Source: VRUE01 sp963702035
Lineage (GTDB): Bacteria > Actinomycetota > Thermoleophilia > Solirubrobacterales > 70-9
NCBI GenBank assembly: GCA_963702035.1
Contig: OY969700.1
Span: 1,426,001 to 1,490,000, forward strand
Length of the DNA: 64,000 nucleotides
Direction of reading: 5' to 3'
In this document: one piece after another, positions 16,001 to 23,191 of the stretch
Layout of the letters: each line of letters starts with the position of its first letter
Numbering within the stretch: position 1 is the first letter of the stretch
Program-made: the position numbers and the translations under genes
The notes under the pieces: generated by a model
Told to the model about the DNA's origin: nothing
The model's input: the letters and a program-made list of their open reading frames with translations, nothing else
The model's database searches: none

Positions 16001-19000
16001 CAGAACGTGTGGTTCGCCGGTTTGGGCGAAGCTCCCCGTCCACATCATCCCGAAGAAATCACTGGGAAGCGTTACCGCTTCGGATTCGGAGACTTCGCCG
16101 GACAACGTCGTCAGGGTTTTGTCAGCCCCGTAATCGGTGCCAGTGGAGCTGGTCGCGGCAATGCGATAGTGATAGGTGGTTTCCGGTTCGAGGTCGCCGA
16201 TCGATTCGACGGCTTCGATGGCGGTGCTGCCGTCACCGGCTTCGTCGGGCGCGATCGTCGTCCCGTATTCGGTGCTGGTGCCGTACTCGAAGTAATATTC
16301 GGTCGCTTTTCCGTTGGGGTTGACGCTGCCGGTCAGAACGGCTTCTTCGCCTTCAACGGATTCGGCTTCTTCGGTGATCGCGATGGGGGCTTCCGTGGCC
16401 TTGAAGGTCTCGTCTTCGCCCGTGCTCGTGCCAGCTTGGCTTTCGGCTACCACGCGGTAGTGGTAGGTGGCGTTTTCCTGCAGGCCTTCGATCGCCTGTT
16501 CGACCGGGACCGCCTGGCCGCCGGCGCCGATCGCCTCGGGGGAGGCGGGGGCTTTGGAGCCGTATTCGGCGTCTTCGCCGTATTCGAAGTAGTAGGAAGT
16601 GGAGCTGCCGCGGGGGTTGACGGCGGCCTTCAGGGTGGCGGATTCGGGGCCGAGGTCGGCCGCGGGCTTGGTGGTGGCCTTGGGCGCTTTGGCAGGGCCT
16701 CCTGCCGGCACCCACTCCTGAACGCGTTGGTGCCTGCTGGGCCAGGAGCCGCGGTTGGTCAGCCAGACGTCGCCTTCGGCGTCGACGGCGATCCCCCAAG
16801 GGAGGTCAGTGCTGCCGGGGCTGGGGCCCTGGGAGCCGACCTGGCCGAGGTATTCGCCTGCGGCGTCGAACTCCTCGATGCGGTTGTTGTCGGTGTCGGC
16901 GACGTAGAGGTGGCCCGCGGGGTCGATCGCGACACCGGCCGGTGCGGCGAGCTCGCCGTTGCCGGAGCCTTCGACGCCGAGCTGGGAGAGGTATTCGCCT
17001 TCTTCGTCGAACTCCTCGATCCGGTTGTTGCCGATGTCGGCGACCCAGAGGTTGCCTTCGCCGTCCAGGGCGAGGCCCTTGGGGTTGGCGAGCTCACCGT
17101 CGCCGGAGCCCGAGGACCCGACCTCGCGCAGGTATTCCCCTGCGGAGTCAAAGACCACGACCCGGTTGTTTTCGGAGTCGGCGACGTAGACGTCTCCTTC
17201 TGAGTCGACGGCGAGGCCGCCGGGATGGCTGAGCTCGCCTTCCCCGGAGCCCTCGGAGCCGAACTGGGAGAGGTATTCGCCTTCGGAGTCGAACTTCTGG
17301 ATCCGCGAGAGGACGGGGTCGGAGACGTAGATCGCGCCGCCGGGGGCGATCGCGACGCCCTCGGTTTCGAGGAACTGGCCGTCTTCTTCGCCGTGGGAGC
17401 CGAACTGGGCGAGGTATTCGCCTTCGGAGTCGAACTCCTGCACGCGGCTGTTCTCCGAATCGGCGAGGTAGACGTTCCCTTCGCCGTCGAGGGCGAGACC
17501 GAGCGGGCCCATCAACTCGCCGTCTTCTTTGCCGATCGAGCCGAACTCCAGTGCGAGCAGCAGCGGCGGGTCGGAGCTGAAGACCCGGTCTTCGCCGTAG
17601 CGTGTCCCCGTGTCGCTTTCGGCGACCACACGGTAGTGGTATTCCTCTCCTTCTTCCAGCCCTTCGATCGGCTCTTCCACTTCGATGTCTTCTTCGCCTT
17701 CTCCCGCCGATTCGGGCGAGGCCGGGGCTTTGGAGCCGTATTCGGCGGTCGGGCCGTATTCGAAGAAGTAATCGGTGGCGTGGCCGCGGGGGTTGACGGT
17801 GGCGTTCAGGGCCGCTTCGGTGGCGTTCACCCCGGTGGCCGAGCCGGTGATCGCCTTGGGGGCCATCGGCGTTGTCAGGGTCTCGTCTTCGCCGGAGCGC
17901 GTCCCGGCCTCGTTTTCGGCAACCACGCGGTAGTGATAGGTGGCGCCTTCTTCGAGCCCTTCGAGCTCCTCTTCGACCTCGATCTCTTCGTCGCTTTCGC
18001 CGATCGCCGGCCCGGGTGAGGCGGGCGCTTTGGAGCCATATTCGGCAGTGGGGCCGTATTCGAACCGGTAGGTCGTCGCCGCCCCACGGGGATTGATCGC
18101 GGCATGGAGGGTGGCGTGGCCGGCGTCCACCCCGGTGGCCGCGCCGGTATCGGCCACGGGGGGCGCGTTGTCCCCCCAGCGCTCGACCAGGTCGTTGCCG
18201 GTGTCGGTCACCCAAAGACCGCCTTCGGAATCGATCGCCAGGCCGGTCGGTTCGCTGAGCTGGCCGATCTCAGACCCCGCTTCGCCGGCCTGCCGCAGAT
18301 ATTCGCCTTCGGCGCTGAACTCCACGAGCCGGTCGTTGCCCGTGTCGGCGACCCACAGATCGCCCTGCGGGTCGATCGCGACGCTCGTCGGGCTCTCGAG
18401 CTGTCCCGCCCCGGCGCCCGTTTCGCCGACCTGGTTCAGGTATTCGCCTTCGGAATCGAACTCCTCGATACGGTCGTTGCCGGTGTCGGCCACCCAGAGG
18501 TTGCCTTGCGGATCGATCGCGATGCCGGAAGGACTCTCGAGTTGACCGTCACCAGAGCCCCATTCTCCAGTCTGTCCCAGCACGTATTCTTTTTCCGGGT
18601 TGTAGTGGCTGATCGAGCCTTGAGTCGCTTCTGTGACCCATAGGTATCCGTTTTGATCTATCGCCATGCCCGCCGGAGCGACAATTTCGCAGTTGACCGC
18701 GAGGAATTCGAATTGACTTGCGGTCCCGAACTTGACGATGCAACCTTCTCCTTCTTCCGGAAGCCCGATCCAATAGCTTCCGTCGGGATCCAGCGCAAAG
18801 CCCGAGGGGTTCGTGCCGAGCAGTTCGAACTGACTCAGGGTTTCGCCCCCGGGGCTCAACTTCTCGAGGAGGTCGTTGCCGGCGTCGAGAACCCAGAAGT
18901 CGCCTTCGGGGTCAATTGCGATACCCCTCGGTTCGTCGAACGTCGAGTTGCCGGGGCTCTGCAGGCCAAACAGGAATTCGAACGACGATCCGGTTTCGAA

Positions 19001-21097
19001 CTCGACGTTGTCCCCGTAGCTCACGCCGGATGCGTTTTGGGCGACGACGCGAAAGTCATAGGTCGTTTCGGGTTTGAGCCCGTGGATCGGCGCTCCGACG
19101 AGCGTGGGCTCGGCCCCCGAGCCGATATCGCCCGGATCGGCGGGGGCTTTGCCGCCGTATTCGGTGTCCGTTCCGTATTCGAACTGATAGGTGGTGGCCG
19201 AGTCGTTCGGGTCGACCGTCGCGTGGAGGGTCGCGCGCCGTCCGCTCACCGCGGTCGGCGCTTTTGCGGTGAGGACCGGGAGCCCGTCGCCCGTGGCGAA
19301 GGTCTGATCTTCGCCTTTGGTCTCGCCCGATTCATTGGTGGCGAGGAGGCGGAAGTGGTAGGTCGCTTCCGGTTCCAGGCCTTCGATGTCCTCGCTGACG
19401 GCGATGGCTTCGGGCCCCGAGCCGGCCGCTTTGGCCGACGCGGGGACTTTCGACCCATACTCCGTGCTCTCCCCGTATTCGAACTGATAGGTGGTGGCGG
19501 ATTCGTTCGCCTGGATTTCGCCCTGCAGGGTCGCTCGTCGCGCGCCGACCGCCGTCGCCGCTTTCGCGGTCAGGCTGGGAGGGCCGGTGTCGGTTTCGAT
19601 CGTCTGGTCGGCCCCCTGGGAGACCCCCCCTTCGCTCTCGGCGACGATTCGGAGGTGGTAGGTCGTTTCCGGCTCAAGACCGGTCGCCGCCTCTGCGACA
19701 TCCACCGCACTTTCGCCGCTTCCGATGTCTTTCCCCGGGGCGGCCGGAACTTTCGAGCCATAGCCCGCGGTCGGACCGATTTCAAAGAAGTACCTCGTGT
19801 CGAGGTTGTTTGGGTTGATCGCCGCGCTGAGGGAGGCGGAGCGGGATTTGGCGACCGCGGAGGCTTCGCTCGCCAAGCCAGGCGGTCGAAGCGTCGTGAA
19901 GGCGCGATCGGCGCTGACCGCGGTGCCGGATTCATCGGTTGCGACGATGCGAAAGTGATACGTGGCGCCGGCGGTCAATGCCGATATTTCGGCGCCGACG
20001 TCGATCGGTTCCGTGCTTTGGCTGATGATTTTGGCGTTCGGGTCGCAGGAGACGGCCTGGCCGTAGCTTTTCGAGGCGCCGTATTCGAAGACGCATTCGT
20101 CGAGCGTCTCGCCGAGCGGGTTGACGGTGCCGTTGAGGAGGGCGCTTGTCGAGCCGATTTCGGCGGCGGCATTCGCCGTCACGACCGGCGCAAGCGAACT
20201 GGACCAGTGCGCGATGCGGTCGTTGCCGGCGTCGATCACCCAGATGCCGCCTTCGGAGTCAACGGTGAGGCCGCCCGGTTTGACGAATTGGTCTTCTTCG
20301 GAGCCCGATTCCCCGAATTCCGCGCTCAGCGACCCATTTTGGTATTCGCGGACGGTGCCGCTGCTGTCGTCCGCGACCCACAGGCCGCCTTCGGGGCTGA
20401 TCGCGAGGCCCGCCGGAGAGACTTCGCAGATGCTGGCGAGGACTTCGAATTGTTTTTTGCTGCCGAGCTTGAGCACGCAGTCGTATTCCGGCGCCCCGAC
20501 CCAATAGCTTCCGTCGGGATCGAGCGCGAGCCCGTGGGTTTCAATGCCCAAAAGCGCAAGCTGGCGTTGATATTCGCCGCCGGGGGAGATGCTCTGGATG
20601 CGGTCGTTGCCGGCGTCGAGGATCTGCAGGTTGCCTTCGGGGTCGATCGCGATCCCCGAGGGTTCCTCGAACTGGCCTTCGCCGGTTCCCTCTTCGCCGA
20701 CCTGGGCGAGGAATTCGCCTTCGGGGCCGAATTGCTCGATCCGGTCGTTGGCGGTGTCGGCCACCCATACGTTGCCTTCGGGGTCGATCGCGATCCCCGA
20801 GGGTTCCTCGAACTGGCCTTCGCCGGTTCCCTCTTCGCCGACCTGGGCGAGGAATTCGCCTTCGGGGCCGAATTGCTCGATCCGGTCGTTGGCGGTGTCG
20901 GCCACCCATATGTTGCCTTCGGGGTCGATCGCGATCCCCGAGGGTTCCTCGAACTGGCCTTCGCCGGTTCCCTCTTCGCCGAAGGCGCCCCGGAAGGAGG
21001 GCGGCACGGTTTCGGTCGCCGAAGCGGCGGCGGGGATCAGGATCAGCGCCAGGCCGATCCAAAGGGCGCCCGACAGGATCGAAAGCTGTCTGTGCAT
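13079..21097 (-). CDS. Giant secreted NHL-repeat / glycoside hydrolase / ricin-lectin protein
   Basis: A 2672-residue protein starting at the ATG at 21097, 9 nt after a clear AAGGAGA site. A signal peptide ends near ASA. NHL repeats of the type GIAIDPEGNxWVADTxNDRI occur in three blocks, separated by fibronectin-like modules with TYHxRxVAxNExG motifs. At about residues 1680-2080 lies a TIM-barrel glycosidase domain of clan A: WEIWNEPN near 1786 (acid/base Glu) and WVTELGFPV near 1945 (nucleophile Glu). Then come beta-sandwich modules and ricin-type beta-trefoil lectin repeats with SGKCLDI/QQW motifs from about 2264 to the end. It is likely a secreted or surface carbohydrate-binding hydrolase. 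It is the first gene of a two-gene operon with the RTX protein. Exact glycosidase family uncertain. Confidence 0.88.
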   Translation of the reverse strand: MHRQLSILSGALWIGLALILIPAAASATETVPPSFRGAFGEEGTGEGQFEEPSGIAIDPEGNIWVADTANDRIEQFGPEGEFLAQVGEEGTGEGQFEEPSGIAIDPEGNVWVADTANDRIEQFGPEGEFLAQVGEEGTGEGQFEEPSGIAIDPEGNLQILDAGNDRIQSISPGGEYQRQLALLGIETHGLALDPDGSYWVGAPEYDCVLKLGSKKQFEVLASICEVSPAGLAISPEGGLWVADDSSGTVREYQNGSLSAEFGESGSEEDQFVKPGGLTVDSEGGIWVIDAGNDRIAHWSSSLAPVVTANAAAEIGSTSALLNGTVNPLGETLDECVFEYGASKSYGQAVSCDPNAKIISQSTEPIDVGAEISALTAGATYHFRIVATDESGTAVSADRAFTTLRPPGLASEASAVAKSRSASLSAAINPNNLDTRYFFEIGPTAGYGSKVPAAPGKDIGSGESAVDVAEAATGLEPETTYHLRIVAESEGGVSQGADQTIETDTGPPSLTAKAATAVGARRATLQGEIQANESATTYQFEYGESTEYGSKVPASAKAAGSGPEAIAVSEDIEGLEPEATYHFRLLATNESGETKGEDQTFATGDGLPVLTAKAPTAVSGRRATLHATVDPNDSATTYQFEYGTDTEYGGKAPADPGDIGSGAEPTLVGAPIHGLKPETTYDFRVVAQNASGVSYGDNVEFETGSSFEFLFGLQSPGNSTFDEPRGIAIDPEGDFWVLDAGNDLLEKLSPGGETLSQFELLGTNPSGFALDPDGSYWIGLPEEGEGCIVKFGTASQFEFLAVNCEIVAPAGMAIDQNGYLWVTEATQGSISHYNPEKEYVLGQTGEWGSGDGQLESPSGIAIDPQGNLWVADTGNDRIEEFDSEGEYLNQVGETGAGAGQLESPTSVAIDPQGDLWVADTGNDRLVEFSAEGEYLRQAGEAGSEIGQLSEPTGLAIDSEGGLWVTDTGNDLVERWGDNAPPVADTGAATGVDAGHATLHAAINPRGAATTYRFEYGPTAEYGSKAPASPGPAIGESDEEIEVEEELEGLEEGATYHYRVVAENEAGTRSGEDETLTTPMAPKAITGSATGVNATEAALNATVNPRGHATDYFFEYGPTAEYGSKAPASPESAGEGEEDIEVEEPIEGLEEGEEYHYRVVAESDTGTRYGEDRVFSSDPPLLLALEFGSIGKEDGELMGPLGLALDGEGNVYLADSENSRVQEFDSEGEYLAQFGSHGEEDGQFLETEGVAIAPGGAIYVSDPVLSRIQKFDSEGEYLSQFGSEGSGEGELSHPGGLAVDSEGDVYVADSENNRVVVFDSAGEYLREVGSSGSGDGELANPKGLALDGEGNLWVADIGNNRIEEFDEEGEYLSQLGVEGSGNGELAAPAGVAIDPAGHLYVADTDNNRIEEFDAAGEYLGQVGSQGPSPGSTDLPWGIAVDAEGDVWLTNRGSWPSRHQRVQEWVPAGGPAKAPKATTKPAADLGPESATLKAAVNPRGSSTSYYFEYGEDAEYGSKAPASPEAIGAGGQAVPVEQAIEGLQENATYHYRVVAESQAGTSTGEDETFKATEAPIAITEEAESVEGEEAVLTGSVNPNGKATEYYFEYGTSTEYGTTIAPDEAGDGSTAIEAVESIGDLEPETTYHYRIAATSSTGTDYGADKTLTTLSGEVSESEAVTLPSDFFGMMWTGSFAQTGEPHVLTAVKKSGSRMLRLAMKPGFESEYESIFRHASQRGIKVLPYLGDGVWPTDPTEQNAWRTDAKRWVARYGPGGSFWNGGGHPAVAWEIWNEPNLPTNSPFPNPSPQEIDQNSEAAAYKKIGAEKFAEFFHKVAEGLREGAGEESIHILTPGLFGFGASNCNGGECHLSPVNFLGQMHQKLAAMGHSDDYDAVSLHPYVFKVDGQSSTPHAPTGPNQVEEVTQKVRNFIGDIHNKLKAMGESDKQIWVTELGFPVENRVPDGEPGDNSVFPHVSEDVQKEEIEKTYQMIKDKRRELDIAHAFYYNIQDYRDPGNGAELLGWDYHSGLRRGTGGNRKGWKGFTAVAPKGKSNWSDPKTAHDSSVNPTAIQATPTFQIKTEGAQYLARAEWGSGPLSSSYPNATEWDVVEAGPDVEGEGEEEAVEVEGATPIAGLAPDTTYHYRIAVKNEEGVIEQEDPGHQFKTKPGVTASVRTLNGEPGWINISGHVESEAPLNNTWVNINFKKKEGGEYKFNHEESTNVELYDSNYSLSNWKIGRGDWLVNVVFEGNSEVPHSETGLEMFTIKNAYHLVAQHSGKCLEVSYGSSENGMSIHQEPCGDGHTQQAQAFTLVPSPSNPVQYELVNRNSAKCLDVAGASGSDGAAIQQYTCLGWGQTNQVFEGVPSSESDPSHDKYIAQHSGKCLDISGGSTANGALLQQWSCNGAPQQSFGFESVEADPVPTHTYITLDETLNGHPGYETFHGTVESPQAVGGQKVYVNFKRWNGSQYVYTSQAEATLNSAGAYTFPYFGVSTGDWEAIAVYNGSGNTAASSSPEGTHKFHVGDGYRFKFRNPQKCLSTSGGGTGNGTALLQWTCASPANPGDGQVYSVEPVGTPGSDYFRIRPDSDHRKCVDVTNYSQEDGAKLQLWDCFADWQNHLNQVWHSQELASPNQGWFAWISVNSNKCMDVEGASVKNGALIQQWSCHWGGNQQWEWQGIG
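20632..20988 (-). repeat. 141-bp tandem repeat inside the NHL gene
   Basis: About two and a half copies of a 141-bp unit (47 residues, one NHL blade) follow each other with only a few base differences, e.g. ...CCCATACG versus ...CCCATATG at the copy joints (20772, 20913). Recent duplication within the gene is the simple explanation. Confidence 0.75.
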
Positions 21098-21184
21098 GGC
21101 GGTGGTTCTCCTTGTCGGGGTCACGGATTGGCTGCGACAGCGCAAAACGCCCGGGGAAGGCTTTGGAGTCGCCGACGAAGTCTC

Positions 21185-21214
21185 TTATCCAGTGCAGGCG
21201 CCGCGCCTTGTCAA
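21185..21214 (-). promoter_or_regulatory. Promoter of the NHL/RTX operon with palindrome in the spacer
   Basis: On the minus strand TTGACA (21214-21209), 18-bp spacer, GGATAA (21190-21185). The spacer contains the palindrome AGGCGC-G-GCGCCT (21208-21196), a possible operator. The box overlaps the end of the PucR-type regulator gene, so the operon has its own promoter separate from the upstream unit. Confidence 0.5.
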
Positions 21215-22407
21215 TGTGTCGCGCCGGCCGGTGCCGAGCCTGACATCGTCAACCGCGGGGGCCCGCCGGGTGGGGAGCCGAGCTCCGCCAGGCGCAGCGC
21301 CAGCTCGACCTCGATCCCGCAACGCTCCAGCGGGCGGCCGAGGCGCTCCTCGGCGATGCGCAGGCGAGAGTGCACGGTCTGCCTGCTGACCCCCAGGGCG
21401 GCGGCCGCCGAGGCGCCGTTTCGGCCCGCGGCGAGATAGGCCCGCAGCGTCTCGCGCAGGGTCTCCTCCCGAAGCGGGTCGAGGAAGAGCACGGTCAGCG
21501 ACCTGCGCAGGAGTTCGTCGCCGAGAGCCGAGCAGAGCAGCGCGACCTCCGCGTAGCGCACGACGCCGCGCGACTCGCGCAGGGCGATCGGCAGCGCCGC
21601 GCGGGCCTGGCGGTGGGTGAGGCGCCAGCCGGCGAGTCCCGTCGTCGGCTCGCCGAGGGCCAGCGTGACCCCCGCCGGCAAGCTGGCGCGCCCAATCTCC
21701 TCAAGGCCTCCACCCTCCTTGGCGCCCAGCCAGGCCCAAGCCTCGCCGTCCTCGCGAGGGACGAGCAGCAGGTCGCGCCCCAGGGCGCGGGCGAGCTCGC
21801 GCAGCGCCTGGGGGGCCCCGGGACCCTTGGCGATCGTGCCGAGGTGGTTGGCATTGAAGTCATAGGCGAGCTCTCCGGTATCGGGCTGCTCACCGGCCAA
21901 AAGCGCCTCGACGCGCTCGGCGCGGCGACGCTCGGCCGGGTCCCCGCGGCGGCGCTCATGGCGTCCGTGCTCCTCCGTCACCTCGACCACGATGCGGTCG
22001 ACGATCCCCGCCAGGGCCCTGCCCGCCCGCTGCAACTCAGCCGATGCGAGCCCCTCCGCCTCGGCCGCAGCGAGGATGAAGTCGCCGAGCAGGGCGTGGC
22101 CTGCGAGGTAGCGGCGCAAGACGGTGTCGAGGGGGACGCCGCTCCTGGCGGCGTGGCGTGCCTGGGCGAGGAGCTCGAGGGGGACGGGCTGCTCGCGGCG
22201 GCCCAGGCCCCCGAGGCCCTCGAGGGCGAAGTCAAGGCCGCTGGCGACCGCCGTGCGCAGGCCGGCGACGTATGTGGGATCACCGACCTCGGTGGGGTCG
22301 GCGACCCCGTGGGCGCGGGCGAGGATCGCCTCTTCGATCTCGCCCTGCCTGCCCCGCAGGCGGGCGATCAGCCCGGCGCGGGCGCCGGCGGTGGAGGCAC
22401 GCCTCAT
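21211..22407 (-). CDS. PucR/CdaR-type transcriptional regulator
   Basis: A 398-residue protein. The C-terminus has the PucR-family helix-turn-helix: LRETLRAYLAAGRNGASAAA followed by LGVSRQTVHSRLRIAEERLG, residues about 325-370. The central part (AYDFNANHLGTIAKG, LLLVPREDGEAWAWLG) matches the GGDEF-like domain of CdaR/PucR proteins, and the N-terminal part is an all-helical RsbRD-like sensor. It ends the long surface-protein operon (10 bp after the previous stop) and lies directly before the NHL operon promoter, so it may regulate either unit. Ligand unknown. Confidence 0.8.
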   Translation of the reverse strand: MRRASTAGARAGLIARLRGRQGEIEEAILARAHGVADPTEVGDPTYVAGLRTAVASGLDFALEGLGGLGRREQPVPLELLAQARHAARSGVPLDTVLRRYLAGHALLGDFILAAAEAEGLASAELQRAGRALAGIVDRIVVEVTEEHGRHERRRGDPAERRRAERVEALLAGEQPDTGELAYDFNANHLGTIAKGPGAPQALRELARALGRDLLLVPREDGEAWAWLGAKEGGGLEEIGRASLPAGVTLALGEPTTGLAGWRLTHRQARAALPIALRESRGVVRYAEVALLCSALGDELLRRSLTVLFLDPLREETLRETLRAYLAAGRNGASAAAALGVSRQTVHSRLRIAEERLGRPLERCGIEVELALRLAELGSPPGGPPRLTMSGSAPAGATH

Positions 22408-22417
22408 GCCCTGGCCC

Positions 22418-23191
22418 TCAACCCCGCACCCTGCAGTTGCGGGTCAGGGTGGAGACCAGGGTGGGGCCGCCGGCGAAGGCGAAGTCGGCCCGCGCCAGTG
22501 GGTAGAGGGCGCCGGGGAAGCCCTTGGGGGCCGGACAGCCGGCGCTCAGGTAGCTGTGGCGTTCGCCGCGGAAGCGGTAGGTGCGGTGCAGGTCGAGTGA
22601 GATGCCGGTGATGACCGCGACCTTCGAGGTGACCTTCGGCAGCGAGGCGGTCAGCACGGTGCCGAACGTCCCCTTGGCGCGGGAGATCCGCAGCGCCAGG
22701 GTGAAGGAGGTCGGGATCGGGTCGGTGCCGTAGACGTGGGCGAAGATCACCCGGCTGCCGTGCTGGAGGCCGTTGAAGGCGATCACCTTACCCTCCGAGG
22801 GAAAGGGGGACTGCTCGGGGATGACCACGTCGGCGGCAAAACGGCCCTCCCCCACCCGGGCCGCCCCGCAGGCGCGGATCGCCGCCGCGTTGGTGGCAGG
22901 CTGGATCTCGCGCAGGCGACACGTCGGCAGGCCGCGGGTGTCGAGGCGGCCGTGGCGGTTGATCGCGATCTTCACCGTGCGCAGCTGCGGCGGCGGGGCG
23001 CCGTTGGCCGTGGCGATCCGCCCGGCGAGGCTGACCGCCACCGGCGCCGCGCCCACCCGCGGCAGGGCCTTGGGGGCGATCGCGGCCTCAAAGGAGACCC
23101 GCAGGTCGCCGCAGCGGCTCAACTCGGCCCGGGCGGGGAGGGCGAGCAGCGCCGCGAGGGCGAGGGCGAGGGCGAGGGTACGGCGCGTCAC
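22418..23191 (-). CDS. Secreted protein of unknown function (257 aa)
   Basis: GTG start at 23191 inside the stop of the previous gene (GTGA overlap). A signal peptide of about 22 residues (ALAALLALPARA) is followed by a mature domain with the conserved-looking segments QLRTVKIAINRHGRLDTRGL, FPSEGKVIAFNGLQHG and HVYGTDPIPTSFTL. The TDPIPTSFTLALRI part echoes the SDPIPxIL motif of its larger neighbours, so it could be a related single-domain member. Four cysteines suggest disulfides. Function unknown. Confidence 0.7.
   Translation of the reverse strand: MTRRTLALALALAALLALPARAELSRCGDLRVSFEAAIAPKALPRVGAAPVAVSLAGRIATANGAPPPQLRTVKIAINRHGRLDTRGLPTCRLREIQPATNAAAIRACGAARVGEGRFAADVVIPEQSPFPSEGKVIAFNGLQHGSRVIFAHVYGTDPIPTSFTLALRISRAKGTFGTVLTASLPKVTSKVAVITGISLDLHRTYRFRGERHSYLSAGCPAPKGFPGALYPLARADFAFAGGPTLVSTLTRNCRVRG

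Noticed and set aside
20632..20988. Regular repeats considered as a CRISPR array
   Set aside because: The period is 141 bp without short conserved repeats and unique spacers, and every unit encodes one NHL blade.
18653..21439. Long plus-strand open frame opposite the NHL protein gene
   Set aside because: The minus strand encodes clear NHL and fibronectin-like domains with signal peptide and ribosome-binding site; the plus frame is a compositional shadow.
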